Positions 46,701 to 58,589 of a DNA stretch of 64,000 bases are shown here, piece by piece; the first letter of the stretch is position 1, and every line of letters starts with the position of its first letter. The stretch lies in the NCBI GenBank assembly GCA_030248135.1, contig JASANC010001184.1, positions 1-64,000 of the forward strand, in the 5' to 3' direction. The stretch is from Theristus sp. LFF4_11 (taxonomy: Eukaryota; Nematoda; Chromadorea; Monhysterida; Xyalidae). Below the pieces are notes generated by a model. It did not search any database, was not told the origin of the DNA, and saw only the letters and a list, made by a program, of their open reading frames with translations. A program made the position numbers and the translations under genes.

Positions 46701-49700
46701 TCTGGTGTCGTTTCAGGCAAAGCGTTTCGGGTGCACAACAAATCGTGGCACTGTTCCGAATGCGGCATCTCATTCCGAGAGTGTGGCACCTTGTTGCGCC
46801 ATCGTGCGCAGTTGCATCGTCCGAAGCATCGTGGCCACAAAAAGCTGTTTGTGGTCGTGAAACGAAAGTTGGTCACCACAAAGTCGGTGCCAGTCGTGGC
46901 CGGGCTTGACAGCAGCACTGCCAGCACACCGGTGCAAAAGAAGCGCAGGCGCAGGAAACAGCGATTTCCATCAGGCACGGCATTTGCAAGGAACTGCTGA
47001 AAACTTGTCCGCATGCTATTTTTTAACACAAAACAAGACGGTGCTTCCTGCTGATAGAAATTTGGAGAAATTTGTGATAAATTCAGGTGGGCATGGGATG
47101 GACAACGACTTGATCATAACAACGTCGACAAAATTCGACAAAACTGCGACAACAGCACTGGCGCAGAGTTTGCAGTTGATGAAATCAGTAAATCCTACTG
47201 AGCAGAATATAAAACCGATAACGGCAGAACACATTGGCACAATCATGCTGCAGTCGAATGGACAGCCGAAACAATCCTCACCAACGGACGCAAATGATGA
47301 CGGTCAGTGATTGGGACACGCACAAAAGCCAAGATTAGTGTCACTCTTCACGAATGCAAGCGCCCGCAGTTGCAAATGTTACCAATTGATTACTGTATTA
47401 ACCATGTGCTCGTCTGGAAACAGTGCACTCTGGTGTAACACTGCACTGTTGCACAGTCACAAGCAAGCGCACACCACGCTGTGTCACCAGCTCACATGTG
47501 TGCCTGTGTGTTTGTGCATGTGCAACGTTGTCGTGTCACAAGCAGTGTGTGTCCCAGTCGACCGTGTTCAGTTCGAACGCACACTCAGCCGTTTTCAGGT
47601 CGGAACGTGCGTTTCTCGATGCACGGCTTCGAGCGCGTCGCACTGAACTTCTACCGGTGTCCGCACTGCCCGTACATCGGCTACAGCACGAACGTGAAAG
47701 TGCACCTGCGCAACCACGGCGCACAGCGTCACCGTGAGCTCGCTTGCAAACTCTGCTCGTTCACGTCAAGTGCACAGGCGAATCTGTCCATGCACGAACG
47801 ATGGCACAACCCTGTGTTCGCCCAGGAGCAGCAGCAGAAAGCACGTGACTCTGCGGCGAAAATGAAGGCAATGGGTCAGTCGATACTCGGGCGATGGGGC
47901 AACATTTGCCTGTGAAACTTGTGCTGTATTGGCGATATGCTTGTTCACAGAGAACCCGGTGCTAATTCGGCATCTTTGCACATGCTGACTTCGATTTCAC
48001 AGGTCCTCAACAACGAAAAAAGAAAGTGAGGTCTCCTGGCTCACCGGCAAAGCAACCACGATTGGTGAGCGGTGCGCCGCAGTCAACCAACGGCGGCAAA
48101 CTCTTGCGTTATGCCTGTCGATTCTGCCCGTATCGATGCGTTCAAAAAGAAGTCCATTGTCTTTTATTTCCACGTTTATCATCTGTTTTTGGTGTGCATT
48201 TCAAATGTACGCTTATTGGTCGATTATAATACTTAAGGATTGCTATAAATGCAAAACTCGATTTCGCATGTTTGTCTTCAGAGTGTGGCGCGTCACGAGG
48301 CGTGTCACCTTGAGTGTCAGGGGGCGTACAAGTGTCACCTATGCAACTACACGGCCAAGCAGCGTATGCTCGTGAAACAGCATCTCGCCTGGCATGAGAC
48401 CGGCCGTGGCGTGACGAGGAAGTCAATCTGCAACAACGACCAAAAGACGCTGCCGAAACCGACGAACGAAAAACTGCTCGACAGCGATTTGTGCGACTCG
48501 CTGACGCGTGACGTGCTTGGTGTACAGTTCCACTTCAAGGATGACCCGAGTGAAAAGAAATACTTTCGCTGTAAACAGTGTCCCATGGAGACTGGTGAGC
48601 GTTGCATTTCGGACACTGCAATTTTGCATACTGCGAACAGCAATGCTGTCAATTGAAATAACAAAACAAACGTTTCTCGTTTTCCGTTAGTGTTTGTAAA
48701 AAGTTTTGAGTGGTGGAGTGCTAGTCATAAGCAGTCTTCCATTGTGTCACAGAGTTTATGTCACAGTGATGTTACATGTTACACAGATGCATCATATGTG
48801 TGCGTGCGTGTTTGTGTGTTACTGTGCACTGTGTTCAGAGCATGCCATGAGTTCAGTTTGAGCAGCCTGCTCCGTTGCAGATGAGCGCGAGTGCTTGTTG
48901 CGTCACAGTCGGCATCACCAGGCGTGTCTGCCGCATCGTTGTGGCAAGTGTTCATTCTCGGTGTCACTGCCGAGTCTACTCACAGCGCACTTTGCTGTCC
49001 ACCAGCCGGAATACACCGGCGTGCAAGCGCCCAAAAACGGAGACTCAGTTGGTTTGGTTTGCACTGCTGCGCTTGAATCAAACGTTGGAATCCAATTGGA
49101 CTTGAAGGGAAGGGGACACCTTGAAGAGAGCCTGATGCTCATTGGCTGCAGTTCATAAGAGTGACTGTCAAAGTGGTTGCAAATGTGAAACAACATCGAA
49201 ACGGCAAGTCAAACGCTAAATCGCAGGCAGCCCGCTGATTGGCTGCTTCTAATTAATAAGTGGTGCAACCAACTCGATGCAGCCAATCAGCATGCCACAT
49301 TCAAATATGCGACTGCCTATTTAGTAGTAACTGTAGTTTTCACTGCGGCTGTGTGTCTTGTTGAGTTTGCAGCAGTTTCCACTTTGCTCAGCATTGCCGT
49401 GCCCCCTCGACTGCCACGAACGCACCAGGCCGCCGTATCACGTGCGGTCAGTGTTTCTCAGTGTTGCCTGGCGTCAACGAGTATCAGTGGCATCGGCGGC
49501 ATGTTCATGGCATCAAAAAACGACGCCGTAATCTGCAAAAACTCGTGTCAGTTGTTTGGAAGTTTCAGTACAGACCAGACTTACAAAGAAACATATTGAA
49601 GTGCACACCAAAGCCATCAAGTTCGATTGCAGTTGCGCGCACTGTACGCACGTGTATCATTCTGAGCGCGAACTTTACGCGCATTCGCTGTTGGCGCACC

Positions 49701-52700
49701 CGAATCAAAAAGCTCCGGAGTTTCCGATTCCAGTAAAACGCCAAACTGCTGGTGTGCTTTATTGTTGGGGTTCATTGTACAATGTTTGATGGTCATTATT
49801 ATACTGAGCTCTACTTTCAAATGAGTTCTTCAATGTTGCATGATACTTGCACGCTGTGCATGCAGGCTCCAGTCCAACCAGCAAGACATCACCCAGTTCA
49901 CCGCGAGACGAGACCGGGCGGCGCGCTCTGCCGTACCGTTGCAGCGAATGTCCGTACAGCACTGACCAGGCGACTTCGTTGGAGACGCACCTGCCGATGC
50001 ACCAAGGCCCGCGGCGGCCCTACGCCTGTCCGCACTGTTCGTACAGGTGCGGTGCTCACTGCGTCGCACTGCACGCAAACTGCGTCCGTATTGATGCAGC
50101 TCACTGAGACACACGGCCACTCCGTTTCGCGTTTCATAAACTCCGCGAATTCTGGCTTCATGGAGTACCGTGTCCTGTCGGTCGTGACACACGAGCACAC
50201 ACACCGGCGCACGCGCGCTGCAACCTGTGTGCATGTGTCTGGTGTGTGCGCATGTTAGAAACAAACGTGCACCGTGTTCACTACACCTAGGTTTTTTTTC
50301 AAAAAGTCGGTTCTGCAGTTTGCAGAAATTTGGTAAAATATTTCTGCAAATGAAATTTGGTTTCTGCAAATTTCAAAAATATGACGAAAATGGTTTTTAT
50401 ACTTGTATAATGTCATTTTTTTTCGTTCTGAGCATCATTTCTTAACGATGCTCAGAATTGCAATTGCCAATTGCATCGTTTTACTGCAGAATTTTTCAAA
50501 GATTCAAAAAACGCCAAAACCAAACCAGATTGCCTAACCAAACAAATCACCAATCATTCGTTTCAAATCATTCAACCTAACAACAACACAATAAGTATAA
50601 AATTAAAACCCTCATTGCTCAAATTCTGCAATCAAAGCGATGGCTTCGGTCGGTTCGACGTTCTCAAAGGTGCAGTTCACTTTGTTCGGTTTGATTTTGT
50701 ATCGCCTCTTGTAACTACATGCTTGCCTGCAGTTATACTCGAACCAGGGAACTGAATTCGTTCGCGTTTGAATCGTTTTCATTCGTCAGCGATACTGCCC
50801 TTGCCCGGCAAAATTGATGAATAAAACTGGTGCACATACAGCAGATCGGCATTTTCGTACGCCAGCAGCTGTTCAGTCAGATCCATCCATCGCAGACGGT
50901 AGCATATTTTGGCAGCCTTGAGAACGCTGTGCGCGTCTTTGAATCGGTTGCTGAGATTCTCGACAAGCTCGACGACAAACTTGCGCACCGTACCTCCGCC
51001 AATGTCGTATTTTTGCATCTTCTGTTGTGTGGATCACTTCATTCTAATTCCAAACAGAAAGCCTAACAGCAAACAATAATTTTCGATTTGATCTGATTCT
51101 GTCTCATTTTTCGAATTTGAAATACTACGATTTTATTACGAAGGAAAAACAAAATGCCACTCATTGCGCTGCAGCAACCGCCGAAACCAAACCGCTGTTT
51201 TTGATAAAAAAAAAACTATTTGAGATTTCTTCCATGTTGATGTGAAACCTCAGTCAAGCGCTGAGCACAAAATGAATATTGCAAAACCAAAGTTTGTATG
51301 CAAATCTGTTTCTGCAATTTGCAGAAATCTGATAAAAAATTTCTGCAAACGGTCCGAAATTTCTGCAAAAAACCGACGTTTTTCTGCAAAAAAAACCCAG
51401 GTTCAGACTGCGGCGAGTTTAGTTTGCGAGCAAGCACGCCGCGCAGATGGGCGTCAGCGAATGGTGTGTGTGTTTGTGGTTGCAGCAGCAGCACCGTCGG
51501 CCCCCTGCGGCGTCACCTCGAGTGGCACGGACATTCGGCGTGCGCGCTGGAGCAGCGTGTGCCGGTGTCACCGACGGACGCAGCCAGCAGCAGCGCGTTT
51601 GCACGACGCAACCGACGCGAACGCGTGCGCTCCACACGACTGGCAGCGGACACCGGCAAACGATTGAAATGCACGCTGTGCACGTTCACTGCCATGCACG
51701 GTCGGTGGCACCGCTGTGTCTTCATCAGTGGCACAATGAGCAGCCCGCTCGTCTGCACAATCATATACCACGGATTTTTCTCAACAATTGAACGAAGGCA
51801 AAGCAAAAGCTGCAGAAGTTGTTGCATGAGGCGCATAATTGACATGGTGTAGTAGTGTGGTGTTTGTGTTCCAGTGGACGTCTACATCAATCATCTGGTC
51901 GAGCACGTGCGCACGGACGAACGTGAGCGCAAGCAGCGAGCGCACAGCGGCGTTGTTGGCCAGCGGTGCGTGCCCGTGCTGGGCAGACGCCTCGAGCGTG
52001 TCAAGTCGCTCAACAACGCAGCCGCCAATGGAGACGCCAATCTGCAGAACGACACTGCCAGCTCGGTGGCGTCCAACGCGTACGACGCTGATGGAAACTC
52101 GGAAACGGAGGACAGCAGAAGTGCAGAGACGATTCAGCTGGAGCACGTCGAGCATCTCGTCTCACGGCGGCGTATTGACACAGGTGATGCGAGCGGAGTT
52201 GCTGCGTCCTCTCAAAGACAATGCAGTGGCACAACAGTGACGCAGACACGCGCGCCGTGCATGTGTTCATTTGTGTCTGTGCAGCGTGTTGTCAAATGAG
52301 CACTTTCTGAGCTGCTTCACATTGCCCATTACTGTTTGGCAAGATCATCTGTGAACGTTGGCTGTTGCACACAGGTGGCACACTGTACTGTGCGAAATGT
52401 TCGTTCGAGTGTCAGTCGCTTGACGCGTTCACGAATCACCAGGCGATGCACTGTGCCAATCAACGCTCAACCCGCTTGCACGACAGTGGGCCTGCGCTGT
52501 TGCAGTGTGGCGTCTGCGATTACTGGTGAGCAGCGGGGGCCATTCATGAAGACGCACTGCATTCACGCTGGGCTCGATCATACGTTGTAAACTCTGACAC
52601 CTTGAGGCTGTGATTTTGGTGTTGTTATTTATTAAAACTCTTGATTGCCGACCAACACGTTGGTTTAGTAGAGGAACACTTTTTTGTTAAACACCTTTGA

Positions 52701-54118
52701 ACTTGTTGTTTTGAGCTTCTTTTGCCTTCAATGTGTATAATTTCAATCACTGCAGCACCATTTCGGAGAACGTGTTGCGTTTCCACGAGCAGAACCACCA
52801 CACACACGTGCCGTTCACGTTGCTGTCACGTGACGACAACACCGTCCGGGTGCATGCACGCAGCACACAACGACAACGCACCACCAAACGCACGCGCAAT
52901 GTACGTGATCGTCGTTGCCGCTGTTGTGGCAACGATTCAAATGAGCTTTTAGTGCTTTTTATGCATTGAATCGAATCTGCTGGTTCGGTTGTGATAGGCT
53001 AGTTCGGTTAAGACACTCCTTGCTGTCTCAAGACAGTGCACCATGTTATTATAACACTGTGACGTTGCACAGTCATCAGCAAACACGCACTCACGCACAC
53101 ATACGATGATACGCGCGCTGCTGTGATAAGCCAGGTTACCTACAGTCTTTTGAATCTGAAAGGTATCTATGCGTGCGATTGATTCATGAGAATGCCAAAA
53201 AACATGTGCCGTATTATGATATTGATATTGCCAGATGGCATGATGTATGCTGTACAAAGTAAAGTCAATATCATAAATCATAAGCAATTGATATACCTTA
53301 AGTTGTGATTGGAAACACGTGAAATGTTTTCTGTGGTGAAAAACAGAGTGCGTGCATGCGTGCAGAAACACACCCGGTATATAAAACCGCGTAACAGCCA
53401 AACGCGCTGTTTCGCGCCTTAAATGTGATAAAATATGATAAAATAAATCCATTTGGTGAAAAAGATTCTGATTAGTTTTGTTTTCAATTTAAAAGGCAAA
53501 TTACGCATAGTTTTTTTTGGATGATTTATAATTGACGCGCAGCCGTGAAACAGTTTCCAACCTTGTGCGTGCAAAAGCATATTACACGTTCGATAAGAAA
53601 GATATTATCACCTTTTAGGTTATAGGTAGGTTTGCAGACGTGAAAGGAAACTGTTTTTATTTTTATGTGGCAATTCAAAATCACCAAAATGACTCGGTTT
53701 TATTTAAGGACTCGGATCACTTTGTCAATTTTGAATTCCCGCGTCATGCATAAAACTGTTTACCTATCTATGTGCGCATTGTGTCTCAGGTCGGTACCAA
53801 AATAAAAGATCATAGTGTAGTCATTGATTATTGCAGTTTGACGTTGATGATGGCGAAACAGAGACAAGCGAACATGCGCAGCCATTGCCTTCGTCGTTGC
53901 ATTGTTCCCTGTGCTCGTTTTCGTGTCACGAAGGATTCGAGCTGCGACAACATTGGGCGCAAACGCATTGTGATTTTGAAAATGGCACCCTGAAGATATC
54001 ATCGAGGCAAACACAAAATCCCACCTCCAATAACTCTAGTCCCCGCGACGATTTCAGTGCAGCAGCACGCGGTTTCTTTCTTTGGCTGAATTTGATGCCG
54101 AAAGACAGCGTGAGCTGA
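43720..54118 (+). CDS. Large multi-C2H2 zinc-finger protein, about 22 fingers
   Basis: Probable nuclear DNA-binding regulator; target unknown. Twenty-one exons fit in phase: 43720-44325, 44553-44762, 44999-45241, 45333-45439, 45515-45599, 45799-46073, 46136-46440, 46717-46931, 47038-47302, 47599-47874, 48003-48151, 48282-48594, 48881-49020, 49392-49527, 49569-49751, 49866-50046, 51486-51700, 51875-52183, 52375-52525, 52756-52900, 53837-54118; sum 1596 residues. The N-terminal 190 residues are low-complexity with an acidic DTDSDNEEEQ. Fingers follow C-x2-C-x12-H-x3/4-H, e.g. CRHCDFAASKSADMTTH, CPHCPYIGYSTNVKVH, CSLCSFSCHEGFELRQH. The 46931/47038 and 49527/49569 junctions are the weakest; reading through the former ends the protein at 47000 after a basic KKRRRRKQ. 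Fingers lack the TGEKP linker, so it is not a KRAB-type array; REST-like dispersed fingers are the closest style. Confidence 0.85.
50779..51018 (-). CDS. Short ORF nested in a zinc-finger-gene intron, function unknown
   Basis: 79 codons from ATG (51018) to TGA, uninterrupted, in the 1.4-kb intron between 50046 and 51486. The product is predicted helical (FVVELVENLSNRFKDAHSVL, LRWMDLTEQLLAYENADLL) with balanced composition unlike the shadow ORFs nearby, which suggests a real coding sequence, perhaps the final exon of a larger minus-strand transcript or an intronless gene. I do not recognise the family. Confidence 0.45.
   Translation of the reverse strand: MQKYDIGGGTVRKFVVELVENLSNRFKDAHSVLKAAKICYRLRWMDLTEQLLAYENADLLYVHQFYSSILPGKGSIADE
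53626..53780. repeat. Dispersed repeat, inverted relative to 13061-13220
   Basis: Shares GCAGACGT, TTTATGTGGCAATTCAAAAT, GACTCGG, AATTTTGAATTCCCGCGTCATGCAT and a CTATCTATGTGC end with the block near 13 kb. Lies just upstream of the last zinc-finger exon. Confidence 0.55.
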
Positions 54119-54657
54119 ACGGGTTGTTGTTCTTAATTTTTGGTTTTTAAATCTGCAGTTTTTCGTTGTTTTTCGTTGCTTACATTTATACGTTTTTTCA
54201 TACGAGACGTTCATCGTCTTTAATCAAGTCCCACTTTGTTTCTTGTCGTACTGCACTTCAAACGTGAACCGTTGTTTTTTGGTGAAAATGTGTTACTGTT
54301 GAAAACATGTTGGGTTACAGTGAATTTTTTTAGCGTTACAGTTCTGATAATATGGGTGTTTTTGAAAATGTGCTATAACTCCTAAAAAAATAAATCGGTG
54401 TAACTTAACTTTAGTTATTCAGTGTATTCTGAACGCTTGTTTGCTTCTGCAAGTTTACAATTTCGCAATCCATGTGTGTGGCTAAAACTGAACAAGGCAT
54501 GTAAGCTTGTTTTTGTAAGCTTTTGTGGCAAGAGGCAAAAAGTGTGGTGCTATGTGGAGTACGGTTACAGCTAATACTTCAAGTTGCATTCAAGTGAATT
54601 AACAGTAACCATACGTTTCTCACGAATATTTCAAAAGACATTTCGAAAGCAAACCCG
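54119..54657. other. Intergenic between the zinc-finger gene and the PB1/vWA gene
   Basis: 540 bp, A/T-rich, tandem gene orientation. No supported feature; it should contain the 3' end signal of the zinc-finger gene and the promoter of the next gene. Confidence 0.45.
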
Positions 54658-56928
54658 ATGTCGGACGCTGAGCAGAAAAACCGGTCGGCTGGTTCGCCCG
54701 AAAAACTGACTGTAAAGTGGCATGTTCGCGGGCATATTCGACGTTTCTCGCAAGCCAGCATTTCGTTCGAAGAATTGCAGCGTAAATTGCATGAATTGGT
54801 GCCTGACTTCAATGGTAAAATCGGCTGGAAAGGTGAGTGGTGCAGTTTTCTGTGCAGTTTGTACCACGCGTGGTCGTTCGGTAGCGCACTGCACGCACGT
54901 TTACGCCGAACCTTTTTGTCCGATGCACGCATGCTATGTCAGCATAAAAGAAGTCGAATGTGAACGGACGTGCAAACGAAAACAGGAAATCCAAGCGCTG
55001 ACCTATGACAACGAAAGCCAATTGCTCTCATTCGCAACAGCCGCTAGTGGCGTGTCTACCGTATTACCTCTAATAAACCCCCATGGGGGTTTATTTCTTC
55101 AGCGACTTCTGGGGGTGGGGGTTTATTTTTTGGGGGGGGGGGTTTATTTTTTGGGGGGGGGTTTATTTGGAAACCATTTTTAGGAGTGGGCAAAATGGCA
55201 AAAATACCTTCCATGGCAGGAAGGAAGTCGCAGAAACTTCTAGTCTACATAGAAATTTTCTTTTACAACAGCCTTTTGTAATGAAATTACCATTAACTCA
55301 TCCATTTGGGGCCTTTGGTAGCACAATTTCATCATTTTCACGGCAACCAGCCACTGAATTCGCTGGGTATGTGTTCCAAACAGGTTTCAATAATCCCCCA
55401 TGGGGGATTATTTTTGGGGGGGGATTGTTTGGAAACTTGTCGAGGGGGTAAGGGTTTATTTTTGGGTGGGGTTTAATTTTGGGGGGGGGGTTTAATAGAG
55501 GTAATACGGCAGTTGGCCAGGTTCACGAGAACAGTCGAGCAAACGCCACAGCGTCACTGTGCTGTTGGATCTAACTGGCGACAACAAAACGAACGAGCAA
55601 ATCTGCAAAACGGCCAGCGAGCTGTTGCACGCGTTGACTGTGGAGGTGATTACGTTGACGCGCTCGAAACACACACAGCGACCTGCCCACGAAGTCGCTG
55701 CGCTGATTGCAAGCGACTGCTTTCTCTCAACTGTTACTGAGCTGTGCAGGTGAGCTGTGCGTCTCTTTGGTGTGCTGACGCAGTCAAACTGTAAAACTCA
55801 TGCAAGTGTTGCATATTTTGCTGCTTGAATTGAACTGCATTTGAAGCTGACATGCTGATTGGCTCCATCCGGTTAATTGGTTGACTCAATCAGTGAGCCG
55901 GATTCAGAAGGCGCCAATCAGCTGATCGTCAGTTCCAGCGGTCAATGGGCGAAGTCAGCATTTACTGCAATTGCATTCAGCGCGCTCACAGTTGCGCCAC
56001 ACCAGCGCGCATTGTGCAGGTTGCGCGTGTGCAGGTTGCGCGTGTGCAGGTTGCGCGTGTGCATCTGTGTTGTTTCCAATGAGAGCGCTCACAGTTGCGC
56101 CACACCAGCGCGCATTGTGCAGGTTGCGCGTGTGCATCTGTGTGTGTTTCCAATGAGAGCGCTCACAGTTGCGCCACACCAGCGCGCATTGTGCAGGTTG
56201 CGCGTGTGCATCTGTGTGTGTTTCCAGTGAGAGCGCTCACAGTTGCGCCACACCAGCGCGCATTGTGCAGGTTGCGCGTGTGCATCTGTGTGTGTTTCCA
56301 ATGAGAGCGCTCACAGTTGCGCCACACCAGCGCGCATTGTGCAGGTTGCGCGTGTGCATCTGTGTGTGTTTCCAGTGAGAGCGCTCACAGTTGCGCCACA
56401 CCAGCGCGCATTGTGCAGGTTGCGCGTGTGCATCTGTGTGTGTTTCCAATGAGAGCGCTCACAGTTGCGCCACACCAGCGCGCATTGTGCAGGTTGCGCG
56501 TGTGCATCTGTGTGTGTTTCCAGTGAGAGCGCTCACAGTTGCGCCACACCAGCGCGCATTGTGCAGGTTGCGCGTGTGCATCTGTGTGTGTTTCCAATGA
56601 GAGCGCTCACAGTTGCGCCACACCAGCGCGCATTGTGCAGGTTGCGCGTGTGCATCTGTGTGTTTCCAGTGAGAGCGCTCTCGCATCGCACGACGTCCGT
56701 CTGCTGATTGTGACTGACGGTGGTACGCCGCTCGGCAGCTTTGCTGGTTGGCTGAAATACGTGCGTGTCCGTGCTGGCCCGCCGATGTTCGTCATTGCTG
56801 CCGGTCGCAATGTGACGCGCCAGAAACGCGCTGAACTTGATGACATCACCGGAGATGCAAAGCTGCTCGTTCAAGACGCCCATGCGCATGCGCACCTGAT
56901 CAACAGCTTTGTCAATGGTCTTTTGTAG
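54658..56928 (+). CDS. PB1-like plus von Willebrand A-like protein
   Basis: Exons 54658-54832, 54951-55051, 55535-55749, 55894-55953 and 56670-56928 join in phase to 269 residues. Residues about 18-90 resemble a PB1 domain: LTVKWHVRGHIRRFSQAS, FEELQRKLHELVPDF, KIGWK, then YDNESQLLSF. The rest resembles a small vWA fold: VTVLLDLTGDNKTNEQ (degenerate MIDAS, DLTGD rather than DxSxS), LTVEVITLTRS, then VRLLIVTDGGTPLGSF and PPMFVIAAGRNVT. It is likely cytosolic or nuclear and mediates protein contacts. I cannot name an orthologue. A fold-back element lies in intron 2 and a 74-bp tandem array in intron 4. The 55953 donor and 54951 acceptor are chosen by phase and are the weakest points. Confidence 0.65.
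55057..55509. mobile_element. Fold-back/MITE element with CCGTATTACCTCTA ends
   Basis: Left end CCGTATTACCTCTAATAAAC and right end GTTTAATAGAGGTAATACGG are inverted copies. Next to both ends are repeated GGGGTTTATTTTTGGGG-like words. It starts five bases after the predicted donor at 55051 and fills most of intron 2. The target duplication is not clear. Confidence 0.75.
55977..56690 (+). repeat. 74-bp tandem array in the last intron of the PB1/vWA gene
   Basis: Roughly nine units of a 74-bp repeat (GAGAGCGCTCACAGTTGCGC...TTGTGCAGGTTGCGCGTGTG). Units alternate TTTCCAATGAGAG and TTTCCAGTGAGAG from about 56145 on, giving a 148-bp higher-order period. The first units are shortened triplications of GCAGGTTGCGCGTGT. 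The final unit supplies the real acceptor TTTCCAG at 56669. ORFs called across it on both strands are repeat artefacts. Confidence 0.92.
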
Positions 56929-58589
56929 AACAACACATTCATGTTCTGTATCATTGCAAAAAACGTGTGTCATCTTCAAAAGTTGGTGGGAAAGTTATCG
57001 AATTATTTGCGTTTATATTTTACGATTTTACAAAACTTTATCTGGTTGAATTTATCGCTGTGTTATCATTATTCAACAGCAAATCTGTCACTTTCATCTG
57101 TTTTTTTACGTATTGCCGTTTGGCTGTGTATGTGTGGTTTCGTTCAACACATGGCTTGATGATGATGATACACACATGATGGAAAGTTCAACACCAAACG
57201 GGTTGGTTCAACACGAAACCAAAGTTCAACAAGCGTTTCTATACTGGTTGCATTCATAATATTTTGTTGACCCTGTTCACCCTTTGATCAACAACAAAAT
57301 TGACTCTTTTGTCTATTAATATTTGTCTGTCTGTTGTCTGATGAATGTGAATAACGTTTTGTAATCTTACATGTACACATCCCTCTCGTGCATTTTCATT
57401 GTTTTGTTCAATTAAAAATGCTTGAAATTAAAATATTGTTTCCAAGGTATTGTGTTGTATATTGTATAACAAAATTTTTAAGCAAAGACGAGTTGTCCAC
57501 GTCAGCACGGGAGAAAGTTGGAAGCAAAAAAGCAAAAAGATTGCATGCTTATTCTTACACGCAACGTTGCACAATTCTTTCTGTTAGATAATTAAAATTA
57601 TTGAAAATAAAAAAAAATATTCTGTTTCCCAACGTTTGTTCGGATGTTCCAATAACGATGATGTCATTTCGTCTGACCAACAACGCTACGCAATCAATCA
57701 AAAGAACAACAAGAAACTCCGTGCAGTTTATCATTCTTACGCAATAAGATGCGAGAAAACGGAATGCTACTGACAGTCTTGTTGGATGACGCGCCGTTTG
57801 TTCTGCACATGTAATATGGTTCAAAGGAATCAAGATTGTGCTCTAAACCATACTTTAATTTTGCCGTCTGTTTCTGAGTTTTAGGCGCGGGTGGTTATGT
57901 TGTAATCATGTTACTGTCTATTTTAACAATTCAAACTGTCTTGGAATTTATAAAACTTTGATTGGCTTGATAAATGCTGATGCTTTCAAATGCAAGTTAA
58001 TCAATTGTGGACAAAGGCGTAGAGAATAATACAAGGCACTGAAATCCTGCCGCCAAAGTTGAAATAGTGTTTTTTTTCTGATGGTTGAATTTGTCTGGAG
58101 TACTGCGATAATGAGCCATGATGAATGAACTGAAATGTCAGATCAGATGTTTATAATGAGCACCCGCAGATGCTGGTGCTCCCATGCAGCAGTGCCCTTT
58201 CAATTTGAGTACCGTAAAGTCTCGGATATAAGGTTCCTCCCACTTATAAGACCCCCACCCAAAAATGGGCGGAGTGTCACACGGCGGGAAACCAAAAAAT
58301 TCAAAATTTTGACTTGATCGAAATCCCACTCCGTTTATAAGGCCCGGATTCCCTAATCTTCGCTTTATAAGACCTCCTCCCACTTATAAGGTGGTCACAC
58401 AAAATTCCACTTGTTTCAGAAATTTTTGATTTTCAAATTTATATAAGGAGACCTTATATGCAAGACTTTACGGTACTTCAAAAATATTCTGTCTCACCAT
58501 TTGCTTAATTTGTAAATGTGTTGCATTGAGATTGCACGAAATCGTTAACAGGACGCAGTTGCCGAAACCGGTGAACGAAACTGTGCATA
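56929..58589. other. Intergenic, holds one MITE
   Basis: 1.66 kb, A/T-rich. Apart from the element at 58212-58473 no gene or repeat is supported; short ORFs here lack motifs. Confidence 0.5.
58212..58473. mobile_element. 262-bp TA-flanked MITE
   Basis: Inverted ends CCGTAAAGTCTCGGATATAAG and the complement of TATATGCAAGACTTTACGG, flanked by TA on both sides. The interior repeats CCCACTTATAAG-type words several times. No coding capacity. Confidence 0.8.

Noticed and set aside
55977..56707. Many 69-80-codon ORFs, and a CRISPR-like look from regular spacing
   Set aside because: The 74-bp units are directly adjacent with no unique spacers, and the sequence is eukaryotic; ORFs are the same repeat frame restarted.
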